From Spartobacteria bacterium (lineage in GTDB: Bacteria; Verrucomicrobiota; Verrucomicrobiia; Chthoniobacterales; UBA6821), in the NCBI GenBank assembly GCA_947471565.1, contig CANIVT010000015.1, positions 1 to 60,547 of the forward strand: a stretch of DNA of 60,547 nucleotides. Direction: 5' to 3'. The number at the start of each line of letters is the position of its first letter. The first letter of the stretch is position 1. Below are positions 1-7,664 of the stretch, piece after piece. Position numbers and translations under genes: made by a program. Under the pieces are notes generated by a model that was not told where the DNA came from, did not search any database, and saw only the letters and a program-made list of their open reading frames with translations.

Positions 1-66
1 CGATACCCTGTGGTTGATTGATGCTCATAATGCCCCGTTGGATCTTACAGGATCTTTCTTTTGAAA

Positions 67-86
67 TTGCTCCCAATTGGGAGCAA
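67..86. repeat. Perfect 20-bp palindrome
   Basis: TTGCTCCCAATTGGGAGCAA reads identically on both strands with no spacer. It lies four bases before a tRNA-like 3' end (90-113) and 38 bases beyond the stop of the minus-strand SDR gene. It could be an operator, a recombinase arm site of an integrated element lying to the left, or a terminator stem; no T-run follows on either strand, so a terminator is the weakest reading. Confidence 0.6.
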
Positions 87-89
87 CAT

Positions 90-113
90 GTTCGAACCCT
101 GTATCGCGCACCA
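90..113 (+). other. tRNA 3'-end fragment, possible att site
   Basis: These 24 bases look like the T-loop to CCA part of a tRNA: GTTCGAAC, the T-stem 3' strand CCTGT, a 7-base acceptor strand ATCGCGC, discriminator A and an encoded CCA (111-113). The upstream bases do not complete a proper T-stem (one mismatch in five), and no D-arm, anticodon arm or 5' acceptor strand (GCGCGAT) is visible, so it is not an intact gene. Such fragments are typical of the far end of an element integrated into a tRNA 3' end; by orientation the element would lie to the left, outside the window. Confidence 0.45.
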
Positions 114-124
114 CGTTCCCTCTG

Positions 125-958
125 TCAGGTTCCAGCAGGGAAATCGGTCGCAAGTCCCCGTTCCTTCCAGGCTTCCAGTTCCGAGGCGTTGGCCGCGATC
201 TTCTTGCTGAGCATGGTGGTGGCGTAATGGCCGATCACCAGTCGGAACGGCGGTTTCTCCTCGCCGAGCAGGTCGAGGATCAGTCGGGATGCGGCGATGG
301 GATCGCCCGGTTGCTTCCCGTTGACCTTGGCAAGGTAGGCGCCGAATTTCCCAACGGTCGCCTCATAGTCGGGAAGGCGTTCTGCATGATCGAGTGAACG
401 GCCGATGAAGTCGGTCCGGAAAGGCCCGGGGATCACTTGGGTGAACTTGATGCCCAAGGACGCCGTTTCCTGTGCGGCGGCGTCACAGGCGGCGTCGAGC
501 GCTGCCTTGGCTCCAGCATACACAGCGAAGCCGGGATGATTCGCATAAGCAGCAATGGCCGAAAGACTGATGATGCGCCCTGACTTTTGCGCCCTCATCA
601 CAGGGAGCACGGCACGGATCATGCGGAACGGGCCGGTGAAATTGGTCTCAAGGTTCCGGGTCAACTGCTCGTCGGTCGTTTCCTCGAGGGCGGCGAGTAA
701 GCCGTATCCCGCATTGTTGATGAGGACATCGAGAGAGCCGAACTGCTCGACGGTTTCACGAACGGCGCGTTCCGCATCGGCGGGCTTGGTCAGATCAAAT
801 CGGATCGCATGGGCTTTCCCCGGATACTCCCCGACCAGATCGGCGACAGACTCCGGGTTGCGGACTGCCAAGGCAACCTGATGGCCGCGGCAAAGGGCTT
901 CGGTGGCCAGGGATCGGCCGAATCCTGTGGAGGCGCCCGTGATGAGGATGGTGGACAT
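125..958 (-). CDS. Short-chain dehydrogenase/reductase (SDR)
   Basis: A classical SDR oxidoreductase of 277 residues. The Rossmann cofactor loop TGASTGFG is at residues 7-14, the NNAG motif at 81-84, the catalytic serine around 131-133 and the YxxxK pair at Y147/K151. The substrate cannot be told from the sequence; NAD(P)H-dependent reduction or oxidation of a carbonyl or alcohol is the family role. The ATG at 958 is chosen because the glycine-rich loop then begins where it does in the family; a longer frame up to 1054 adds 32 residues without SDR character. The gene is transcribed away from hisC, and the space between them carries a pyrimidine-rich tandem tract. Confidence 0.88.
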   Translation of the reverse strand: MSTILITGASTGFGRSLATEALCRGHQVALAVRNPESVADLVGEYPGKAHAIRFDLTKPADAERAVRETVEQFGSLDVLINNAGYGLLAALEETTDEQLTRNLETNFTGPFRMIRAVLPVMRAQKSGRIISLSAIAAYANHPGFAVYAGAKAALDAACDAAAQETASLGIKFTQVIPGPFRTDFIGRSLDHAERLPDYEATVGKFGAYLAKVNGKQPGDPIAASRLILDLLGEEKPPFRLVIGHYATTMLSKKIAANASELEAWKERGLATDFPAGT

Positions 959-1076
959 AATGATGCCAGCTTCAGTGCTTCGGCTCCCTAGTGCCAGATC
1001 AAACAGGCCCGACTTTTCCACCTTCCCACTTTCTGCTGTCTGTGTCGCATGCATCTTGGGACTAGCTCCCGACCAT

Positions 1077-1097
1077 CGACTCTCGACTCTCGACTTT
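1077..1097 (+). repeat. Tandem 7-nt tract before hisC
   Basis: Three consecutive heptamers (CGACTCT, CGACTCT, CGACTTT) followed by a C/T-rich run end about 20 bases before the hisC start. A comparable triple heptamer (TTTTCAT) precedes mqnD. No SD-like site is present between the tract and the ATG. Confidence 0.5.
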
Positions 1098-1119
1098 CCC
1101 CCTCCCTATTCTCCCACCC

Positions 1120-2235
1120 ATGTGGAAAAGCGCCCATGAGCATGTCCTGAAGCTGACCGTCTACGAGCCCGGCAAGCCGGTCGAGGAACTCGCCCGCGAC
1201 CTTGGCCTGCGCGAGGAACAGATCATCAAACTCGCCTCCAATGAGAATCCGCTCGGTCCCTCGCCCAAGGCACTCGAGGCGATGCGCACCACGCTCGAGC
1301 GCTCGCACTTTTACCCCGATGGCGGTGGCTACGAGCTGCGTGGCGCGATCGCGGAGCGTTTGGGGATTGGCTTTGCGCGCGAAAACATCGTTCTGGGAAA
1401 TGGCTCCAACGAGATCATCGAGTTCATCGGACATGCCTTTTTCCGTCCCGGCGACGAGGTCGTGGTGGCACGTCACTCCTTCGCGGTCTACAAGCTCATG
1501 GCCCAGCTCTTCGGGGCTGACACGGTCGAGGTGCCCGATCCCGGCTTCACCGCCGATCTCGACGCCATGCTTGCGGCGATCACGCCGCGCACCCGCGTCC
1601 TCTTCCTGGCCAATCCTAACAATCCGACAGGCACGCTTGTCGGGCAGGAGGCGATCGATCGCTTCATGGCAAAGGTTCCCCCGCACGTTTTGGTGGTCTT
1701 CGACGAGGCCTACTACGAGTTTCTCGACGAGGAGGCCGCCCCGGATGTCCTGAAGTATGTGCGCGAGGGACGCAATGTGGTCGTCATGCGGACCTTTTCC
1801 AAGATCATGGGCCTGGCCAACCTCCGCATCGGCTACGGCGTCACCACGCCGGAGTTGGCCGCCGTGCTCCAGCGGACGCGTCAGCCCTTCAACGCCAATG
1901 GTATCGCCCAGGCCGGCGCTCTGGCGGGGCTCCTCGACACCGAGCACATGCTCCGCACAAGGCAGATCACGCACGAGGGGCGCGAGTATCTCGAGAAGGA
2001 ATTCGCCGCGATGGGGCTGGAGTATGTCCCGAGCGCCGCGAACTTCGTGCTCGTGAAGGTAGGCGACGGCAACGCCGTCTTCCAGGCCATGCTTCGCAAG
2101 GGAATCATCCTTCGCGCGATGGGAAGCTACGGCCTGCCCGAGTGGATCCGTATCTCCGTCGGCACCATGGATCAGAACCACCGCTGCATCGAGGAACTGC
2201 GCGCACTGGCCACGGAAGGAAAGCTTCCTGCCTGA
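1120..2235 (+). CDS. hisC: Histidinol-phosphate aminotransferase
   Basis: A fold-type I PLP aminotransferase of 371 residues converting imidazole-acetol phosphate and glutamate to histidinol phosphate. The N-terminal substrate motif ASNENPLGPSP is at about 39-49, the NPNNPTG motif at 165-171, the PLP-contacting DEAYYEF at 195-201 and the Schiff-base lysine K228 in TFSKIMGLANLRIGYG. Length and motif spacing are normal. The gene is followed after 17 bases by mnmE on the same strand, so the two are probably co-transcribed. Other histidine genes in the window (hisD, hisI) are far away, so the pathway is not in one operon. Confidence 0.95.
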   Translation: MWKSAHEHVLKLTVYEPGKPVEELARDLGLREEQIIKLASNENPLGPSPKALEAMRTTLERSHFYPDGGGYELRGAIAERLGIGFARENIVLGNGSNEIIEFIGHAFFRPGDEVVVARHSFAVYKLMAQLFGADTVEVPDPGFTADLDAMLAAITPRTRVLFLANPNNPTGTLVGQEAIDRFMAKVPPHVLVVFDEAYYEFLDEEAAPDVLKYVREGRNVVVMRTFSKIMGLANLRIGYGVTTPELAAVLQRTRQPFNANGIAQAGALAGLLDTEHMLRTRQITHEGREYLEKEFAAMGLEYVPSAANFVLVKVGDGNAVFQAMLRKGIILRAMGSYGLPEWIRISVGTMDQNHRCIEELRALATEGKLPA

Positions 2236-2252
2236 AAGGCCAGGGAAAACCA

Positions 2253-3590
2253 GTGCAGGGAGAGACCATCGCCGCAATCGCCACGCCTCCCGGCGAGGGG
2301 GCGCTTGCCGTGATCCGGATTAGCGGGGAGATTGCTCTGGATGTGGCCGACGCAATCTTCCTTGGGAAGGTTATCCCCTCTGAAACGGAGAGGCAGGTGC
2401 TCTTCGGCAGGATCATCAATTTCAAGACCGATGTCCTCGACGAGGTCCTGCTGACTGTGTTCCACAATCCCCGCAGCTACACCGGCGAGGATCTGGTGGA
2501 GATCAGCGGGCATGGCGGTCCTGTCGTGGCGTCGCGGGTGCTTGCGGCCGTGCTTGCCGCCGGAGCAAGAATGGCGCGACCCGGAGAATTCACCGAGAGG
2601 GCCTTTCACAACGGAAAGCTCGACCTGACGCAGGCCGAGGCGGTCATGGATCTTATCCATGCGCAGACCGATCGTGCGGCAAAGGCGGCGGCTGGCCAAC
2701 TCGAAGGGCGGCTTGGTTTGGAAATTCATACCTTGCGCACGCAGCTTCTCGAAACGGTCGCCCATCTGGAGGCTTTCATCGATTTCCCCGAAGAGGGAAT
2801 CGATCCCGAGAGCGGCGAGGTGCTTCGCAAGAGAATGGAATCGGTCGGCGCCCATCTCGATCGCCTGCTGGCAACCGCCAACGAGGGACGACTTCTTCGC
2901 GAGGGAATCACGCTGGCGCTCTGCGGTGCGCCGAATGTGGGAAAGTCGAGCCTGCTCAATCGCCTGCTCGGCGTGGAGCGGGCCATCGTCAGCGAAATTG
3001 CCGGAACGACACGCGATACGATCGAGGAGAGGGCAAGTCTCGGCGGCTATCCTTTCCGGGTCATCGACACGGCCGGCCTTCGTGAGACGGAAGACCCCGT
3101 GGAGCGTGAGGGTGTGGCGCGCGCTCGTCGGGCAGCGGAAGAGGCCGACCTTCGGATCCATCTCATCGATGCCGCGGAGCAAAACAATCCGCCTGCTCCG
3201 CTCTTTGCGGATGAACTCCTCGTGATCAACAAGGTCGATCTCGTCGCAAACCGTGATGCGTTGCCGAACGGCATCCAGATCTCCTGTCGGACGGGCGAGG
3301 GGGTCGAGCCACTCGTGCAGGCTATCCTTGCGAAGGCAACGGGCAGATCATCCCCCTTGGGCGAATCAGCACCCGATCTCACGGCCATCAACACCCGCCA
3401 CCGCGACTGCCTCCGCAAGGCGCAGGGGCATTTGGCCGCCGCGATCGCCCTGCTCGAGTCGGGCGAGCCCCCGGAACTTGTTGCCGTGGAGTTGCGTTCC
3501 GCCCTTGGCGATGTCGGAGAGATTGTCGGTGAGGCCGGAACCGAGGAAATCCTCGGCAAAATCTTCTCCAGCTTCTGTATCGGGAAGTAG
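2253..3590 (+). CDS. mnmE: tRNA modification GTPase MnmE
   Basis: MnmE works with MnmG to install (carboxymethyl)aminomethyl groups at U34 of tRNAs. The 445-residue product has the N-terminal tetrahydrofolate-binding domain (about 1-115), a helical domain and an inserted G domain: GAPNVGKS at 225-232, DTAGLRE at 272-278 and NKVD at 326-329. It ends with the diagnostic C-terminal CIGK, whose cysteine is essential in the family. The GTG at 2253 is preferred because the family signature ETIAAIATPPGEG begins three residues later and an AAGGCCAGGG stretch precedes it; a longer in-frame ATG at 2142 would overlap hisC by almost 100 bases. Confidence 0.95.
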   Translation: MQGETIAAIATPPGEGALAVIRISGEIALDVADAIFLGKVIPSETERQVLFGRIINFKTDVLDEVLLTVFHNPRSYTGEDLVEISGHGGPVVASRVLAAVLAAGARMARPGEFTERAFHNGKLDLTQAEAVMDLIHAQTDRAAKAAAGQLEGRLGLEIHTLRTQLLETVAHLEAFIDFPEEGIDPESGEVLRKRMESVGAHLDRLLATANEGRLLREGITLALCGAPNVGKSSLLNRLLGVERAIVSEIAGTTRDTIEERASLGGYPFRVIDTAGLRETEDPVEREGVARARRAAEEADLRIHLIDAAEQNNPPAPLFADELLVINKVDLVANRDALPNGIQISCRTGEGVEPLVQAILAKATGRSSPLGESAPDLTAINTRHRDCLRKAQGHLAAAIALLESGEPPELVAVELRSALGDVGEIVGEAGTEEILGKIFSSFCIGK

Positions 3591-3631
3591 GTTGGGAGAT
3601 GTGAGTTAGAAGCTAGGGGCTGGGGGTTTTG

Positions 3632-3658
3632 CTCGCGCAGAGACGCAGAGGCGCGGAG
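3632..3658 (+). repeat. Family A repeat, single arm
   Basis: A purine-rich arm built from three 8-nt units (CGCAGAGA, CGCAGAGG, CGCGGAG) preceded by CTCGCG. It starts 41 bases after the mnmE stop and ends 20 bases before the pyrD start. No inverted partner is found nearby, unlike most other copies. Confidence 0.85.
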
Positions 3659-3677
3659 AATAAAGTTTCAATCTGCC

Positions 3678-4697
3678 ATGGACGTTTACACGCGACTGCT
3701 TCGCCCGGTTTTCTTTGCCCTCGATCCCGAGGAGGCCCATGACGCTGTGCTGGCAATGCTGGAGGCCGGATCTCAGATTTCGGTAGGGCCGGGTCTGATC
3801 AGATCGACGGCAGGAAAAGCCGTTCCCGCAGCACCCCGTACCGTTGCCGGGATCACCTTTCCGAATCCCGTCGGACTCGCTGCCGGGCTGGATAAGAATG
3901 CGCTCGCCCTCCCGGCCTGGGAGGCGCTCGGCTTCGGATTCGCCGAGATCGGCACGGTGACGGCTCTTCCCCAACCGGGTAATCCGAAGCCACGCCTCTT
4001 CCGCTACCCTCACCACCAGGCCCTCATCAATCGATTCGGATTCAACAATGAGGGGTGCGAAGCAGTGGCCACGCGCCTTGAGGGACTTCATGCATCGGGC
4101 CGCTGGCCGGGCATTCCCGTCGGAATCAATATCGGCAAGTCGAAGGTTACTCCAGCCGAGGATGCTCACAACGATTACCTCATCTCCTACAAGAGGTTCC
4201 AAGAACTGGGTGATTATGTCGTCATCAATGTCAGCTCCCCCAACACTCCCGGCCTGCGCGACCTGCAGTCCACCGAGGCACTGGGCAAAATCATCCGCAC
4301 TCTGCGTGACTGGGAGGGCTCTTCCCGGAGGCCTCTTTTCGTGAAGGTGGCTCCTGATCTGGCGGAAGAGGATCTTGTAGCGATCGTCCTGCTAGCGGAG
4401 CAGGAGAAGCTTGCCGGACTGATCGCGACGAACACCACGCTCGACCATTCCTCGATTCCGGTTGGCCAGGATCAGACCGGCGGTCTCAGCGGCGCCCCTC
4501 TCCGCGACCGCTCGCAGTCCTCGCTCCGCACGATCCGCAGTCACACGAAACTTCCTGTCATTGCCTGTGGTGGGATCGGCGATGCGGAGAGTGCCCGGGA
4601 GCGCTTCGATGCCGGCGCCGACCTCCTCCAGATCTACACCTCCTTCATCTACCAAGGGCCAGGGCTTTTGAGAGAGCTCTCAAAAGCAACATCCTGA
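3678..4697 (+). CDS. pyrD: Dihydroorotate dehydrogenase (quinone), class 2
   Basis: Membrane-associated flavoenzyme of pyrimidine synthesis that oxidises dihydroorotate to orotate with quinone as acceptor. At 339 residues it matches class 2 rather than the shorter cytosolic class 1. The N-terminal helical extension (MDVYTRLLRPVFFALDPEEAH) marks the class 2 quinone tunnel. NRFGFNN is at 118-124, and the catalytic serine S187 sits in NVSSPNTPGLRDLQ. The C-terminal FMN phosphate region contains ACGGIGDAESARE and QIYTSFIYQGP. It stands alone behind a family A repeat. Confidence 0.95.
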   Translation: MDVYTRLLRPVFFALDPEEAHDAVLAMLEAGSQISVGPGLIRSTAGKAVPAAPRTVAGITFPNPVGLAAGLDKNALALPAWEALGFGFAEIGTVTALPQPGNPKPRLFRYPHHQALINRFGFNNEGCEAVATRLEGLHASGRWPGIPVGINIGKSKVTPAEDAHNDYLISYKRFQELGDYVVINVSSPNTPGLRDLQSTEALGKIIRTLRDWEGSSRRPLFVKVAPDLAEEDLVAIVLLAEQEKLAGLIATNTTLDHSSIPVGQDQTGGLSGAPLRDRSQSSLRTIRSHTKLPVIACGGIGDAESARERFDAGADLLQIYTSFIYQGPGLLRELSKATS

Positions 4698-4773
4698 CAT
4701 GCTGAAAAACTGACATGCTGAAATCAGCAACGGGATCTCTGTTTATGGAGCTCGCGCAAGCTTGGTTCATCCC

Positions 4774-4794
4774 TTTTCATTTTTCATTTTTCAT
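4774..4794 (+). repeat. Tandem TTTTCAT x3 tract before mqnD
   Basis: Three exact copies of TTTTCAT followed by TCATCC and a T/C run that ends at the mqnD ATG. Translated, it yields an artificial FSFFIFHSSFF prefix in the longer reading frame, which is why the upstream ATG at 4762 is rejected as the mqnD start. Confidence 0.6.
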
Positions 4795-4809
4795 TCATCC
4801 TTTTTCCCC

Positions 4810-5688
4810 ATGTCCCACGCTCCCGACTCAACCCTCCTTCTTGGCCATTCTCCCGATCCCGACGACGCCTTCATGTTCTACGCGATGGCCGCGGAGAAAA
4901 TCGACCTGATGGGTTACAAGTTTCAGCACATCCTCCAGGACATCCAGACGCTGAACGAGCGTGCCATGCGCGGGGAGTTGCACCTCTCTGCCGTCTCGAT
5001 CCACGCCTATTCCCACCTTCTCGACAAGTATGCCCTGCTCCCCTGCGGCGCGAGCATGGGTGACGGCTATGGCCCGATGTTCGTGGCCCTCAAGGGCAAG
5101 GGCCCGGCGGCCGACGCCTCGCTCGAGGAGAAGAAGGCCTGGCTCCGATCAAAAAAGATCGCCGTCCCCGGCCTCATGACGAGCGCTTATCTTAGCGCCC
5201 AGCTTTTCCTCGGGCCGGAGTTCAATCACACAGTCGTTCCCTTCGACGAGATCTTCGATGCCATCCGTTTGGGATCGGTCGATGTTGGCCTGATCATCCA
5301 TGAGGGTCAGCTCACCTACTCGAACGAAGGCTTTGAGAAAATCGCCGACATGGGGGAGTGGTTCAAGGCCGAGACCGGTCTCCCCCTCCCGCTGGGCGGC
5401 AACGTGATCCGCAAGGACTTCACCCCGGAACAACGGACGGAGCTCAACGTCATCATGAAGGAGAGCATCCGCTACGGACTGGAGCACCGCCGCGCCGCCG
5501 TTGACCACAGCATGGCGCACGCCCGCGGTATGGAGGTGCCTCTGGCCGACGAGTTCATCGGGATGTACGTGAACGATTACACGCTCGACTACGGCGAGAA
5601 GGGACGCGCGGCGATCCGCGAGTTCCTCGGACGCGCCGCCGACCGTGGGCTGGTGCCCCGCCTCGACAAGCTCGAGTTTGTTTCCTGA
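4810..5688 (+). CDS. mqnD: 1,4-dihydroxy-6-naphthoate synthase-like protein
   Basis: A MqnA/MqnD-family protein of 292 residues with a periplasmic-binding-protein-like fold, acting in the futalosine pathway to menaquinone. MqnD converts cyclic dehypoxanthine futalosine to 1,4-dihydroxy-6-naphthoate. The N-terminal GHSPDPDDAFMFYAM (residues 12-26) and the central SVSIHAYSHL segment fit MqnD better than MqnA, but assignment between the two is by resemblance only. The ATG at 4810 puts the conserved strand near the N-terminus. purD follows after eight bases on the same strand. Other mqn genes are not in the window. Confidence 0.8.
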   Translation: MSHAPDSTLLLGHSPDPDDAFMFYAMAAEKIDLMGYKFQHILQDIQTLNERAMRGELHLSAVSIHAYSHLLDKYALLPCGASMGDGYGPMFVALKGKGPAADASLEEKKAWLRSKKIAVPGLMTSAYLSAQLFLGPEFNHTVVPFDEIFDAIRLGSVDVGLIIHEGQLTYSNEGFEKIADMGEWFKAETGLPLPLGGNVIRKDFTPEQRTELNVIMKESIRYGLEHRRAAVDHSMAHARGMEVPLADEFIGMYVNDYTLDYGEKGRAAIREFLGRAADRGLVPRLDKLEFVS

Positions 5689-5696
5689 GGCGCGCG

Positions 5697-6965
5697 ATGA
5701 AGCTTCTCGTCATCGGATCAGGCGGCCGCGAGCACGCACTCGTCTGGAAGCTCTCTCAGAGCCCGCGCGTCACCTCCATTCTCTGCGCCCCCGGCAACGC
5801 CGGCACCGCGCAGCTTGCGGTGAATCATGCGGTCGCCGCCACCGATCTCGACGGCCTCGTGGCCCTAGCCGAAAACGAGAAGGTCGATCTCACGCTTGTC
5901 GGGCCGGACGATCCTCTCGCCGCGGGCCTCGTCGACCGGTTCCGCGCGGCTGGTCTACGCGTCTTCGGCCCGACCGCCTCGGCTGCCCGGCTTGAAGCTT
6001 CCAAATCGTTTGCGAAGGATTTCATGGTCCGCCACGGAATCCCGTCGGCCGGATCGGCAACCTTCACCGATGCCGACAAGGCGCTCTCCCACTGTGCCTC
6101 GGCACGCTACCCCCTCGTTGTGAAGGCCGATGGACTGGCCCTTGGCAAGGGGGTCGTCATCGCGCAGACCCCTGAGGAGTCTTCCAAGGCCGTCCGTGAG
6201 GCGATGATCGAAAAGGTTTTCGGATCGGCGGGAGATACCGTCGTCATCGAGGAATTTCTGACCGGTCCCGAGTGCTCGATCCACGCCCTGGTGGATGGAA
6301 ACTCCTACTCCCTGTTTCCTGATGCGAAGGATCACAAGCGAGCACTCGAGGGCGACCGCGGACTCAACACCGGCGGCATGGGGACCATCAGTCCCTCGCG
6401 CGAGGTGGACGCCGCGATGCAGTCGCGGATCCGCACGGAGATTCTCGACCCCTTCCTGCGGGGGTTGAAGACCGATGCCCTGGAATTCTCCGGAATGCTC
6501 TTCCCCGGACTCATGATGACGCCCGAGGGGCCGAAGGTGCTGGAGTTTAATTGCCGCTTTGGCGATCCGGAGACGCAGTCGCTGATGCGCCGCCTCAAGG
6601 GCGACCTGCTCGATCTCATCGAGGCGACGGTCGACGGAAAACTCTCCTCGGTGGCGCCCGAGTGGGATGACCGCGCGGCCGTTTGCATCGTGCTCGCCTC
6701 GGGCGGCTATCCAGGCCCCATCGAGAAGGGGAAGGAGATCACCGGCCTTGCGGAGGCTGCCGCATCCAGCCCAGACGTCGTGGTTTTCCATGCAGGAACC
6801 TCGCTGAAGGATGACAAGGTCGTCACCTCGGGAGGCAGAGTTCTCGGGGTCACCGCGCTCGGGGCCACACTGGAGGAGGCTCGGGCCAAGGCGTATGCCG
6901 CCGCCGACCTGATCCGGTTCGAGGGAAAACAACTGCGCCGCGATATCGGAGCGTCAGTCATCTGA
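5697..6965 (+). CDS. purD: Phosphoribosylamine-glycine ligase
   Basis: Second step of purine synthesis: ATP-dependent joining of glycine to 5-phosphoribosylamine to give GAR. The 422-residue protein shows the N-terminal GSGGREHAL (8-16), the ATP-grasp region with KADGLALGKGV near 145, and the family signature RFGDPETQ. The length is typical of bacterial PurD. It starts eight bases after mqnD and is followed after eight bases by a CAAX-protease-like gene, so the three form a tight run. Confidence 0.96.
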   Translation: MKLLVIGSGGREHALVWKLSQSPRVTSILCAPGNAGTAQLAVNHAVAATDLDGLVALAENEKVDLTLVGPDDPLAAGLVDRFRAAGLRVFGPTASAARLEASKSFAKDFMVRHGIPSAGSATFTDADKALSHCASARYPLVVKADGLALGKGVVIAQTPEESSKAVREAMIEKVFGSAGDTVVIEEFLTGPECSIHALVDGNSYSLFPDAKDHKRALEGDRGLNTGGMGTISPSREVDAAMQSRIRTEILDPFLRGLKTDALEFSGMLFPGLMMTPEGPKVLEFNCRFGDPETQSLMRRLKGDLLDLIEATVDGKLSSVAPEWDDRAAVCIVLASGGYPGPIEKGKEITGLAEAAASSPDVVVFHAGTSLKDDKVVTSGGRVLGVTALGATLEEARAKAYAAADLIRFEGKQLRRDIGASVI

Positions 6966-6973
6966 CAGGGCGC

Positions 6974-7654
6974 ATGAATCCGAAGAGAATCTTGGTCGCC
7001 TACACGGCGCCCTTTGCTCTTTTCATGACGGGACTTGCCGCCGTCTCGGTGGCTGAGGCGGCCGGAATCACGATCTTTGCCGGGGTCCCTCTCCCTCCGA
7101 TGTATTGGATCTATCCGATCCAGACGGCTGTCTGTGCGGGGGCCTTGCTCTGGTTCAGGAGCATCTATGATTTTTCGGGAACGACGGCCCCAAAACTGCT
7201 GGTCGGACTTCTGATCGGGGTGCTGGTCTGCGGGATCTGGATTTCCCCGCAGGAGCTTTTTCATCAGGCGGCACGCACCGAGGGTTTTGACCCCGGGATC
7301 GTTCCGGGTCTGACCCCATGGATGATCGCGGCGCGGTTCACGCGTCTGGTCATCGTGGTGCCGCTCGTGGAGGAGATCTTCTGGCGAGGATTCCTGCTCC
7401 GCTATCTCGTGCGGGAGGATTTCACCACGATTCCGTTCGGCTCGTGCAGCCGTTTCAGTTTCTGGGCCGTTGTCGTCGCGTTCACGGCCGTCCATGCACC
7501 GGCCGACTGGCCCGCCGCCTTCCTCACAGGTGTTCTCTTCAACCTCGTCGCCGTCCGGACGCGCAGTCTCGCATCCTGCGTCACGGCGCATGCCGTCGCC
7601 AATCTTGCGCTTGGTCTCTACATCTGCGCGACGAAGCAGTGGGGCTTCTGGTAG
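6974..7654 (+). CDS. CAAX/ABI-family intramembrane protease
   Basis: A 226-residue polytopic membrane protein of the CPBP (ABI) family. Motif 1 EEIFWRG puts the paired glutamates at E133/E134 and the arginine at R138; motif 2 has H174 in FTAVHAPADW; a third histidine, H206, lies in CVTAHAVANL. These are the expected catalytic or metal-binding positions. Five or more hydrophobic segments are apparent. The role is unknown: relatives include prenyl-protein proteases, bacteriocin-immunity proteins and proteins linked to exosortase systems. It is packed between purD and nadE with spacings of 8 and 10 bases, but this does not indicate a pathway. Confidence 0.82.
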   Translation: MNPKRILVAYTAPFALFMTGLAAVSVAEAAGITIFAGVPLPPMYWIYPIQTAVCAGALLWFRSIYDFSGTTAPKLLVGLLIGVLVCGIWISPQELFHQAARTEGFDPGIVPGLTPWMIAARFTRLVIVVPLVEEIFWRGFLLRYLVREDFTTIPFGSCSRFSFWAVVVAFTAVHAPADWPAAFLTGVLFNLVAVRTRSLASCVTAHAVANLALGLYICATKQWGFW

Positions 7655-7664
7655 AGTGCCGCGC

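Noticed and set aside
988-2277. A 429-codon minus-strand frame opposite hisC
   Set aside because: It mirrors the codon pattern of hisC, has no recognisable domain and would lie wholly antisense to a clear gene.
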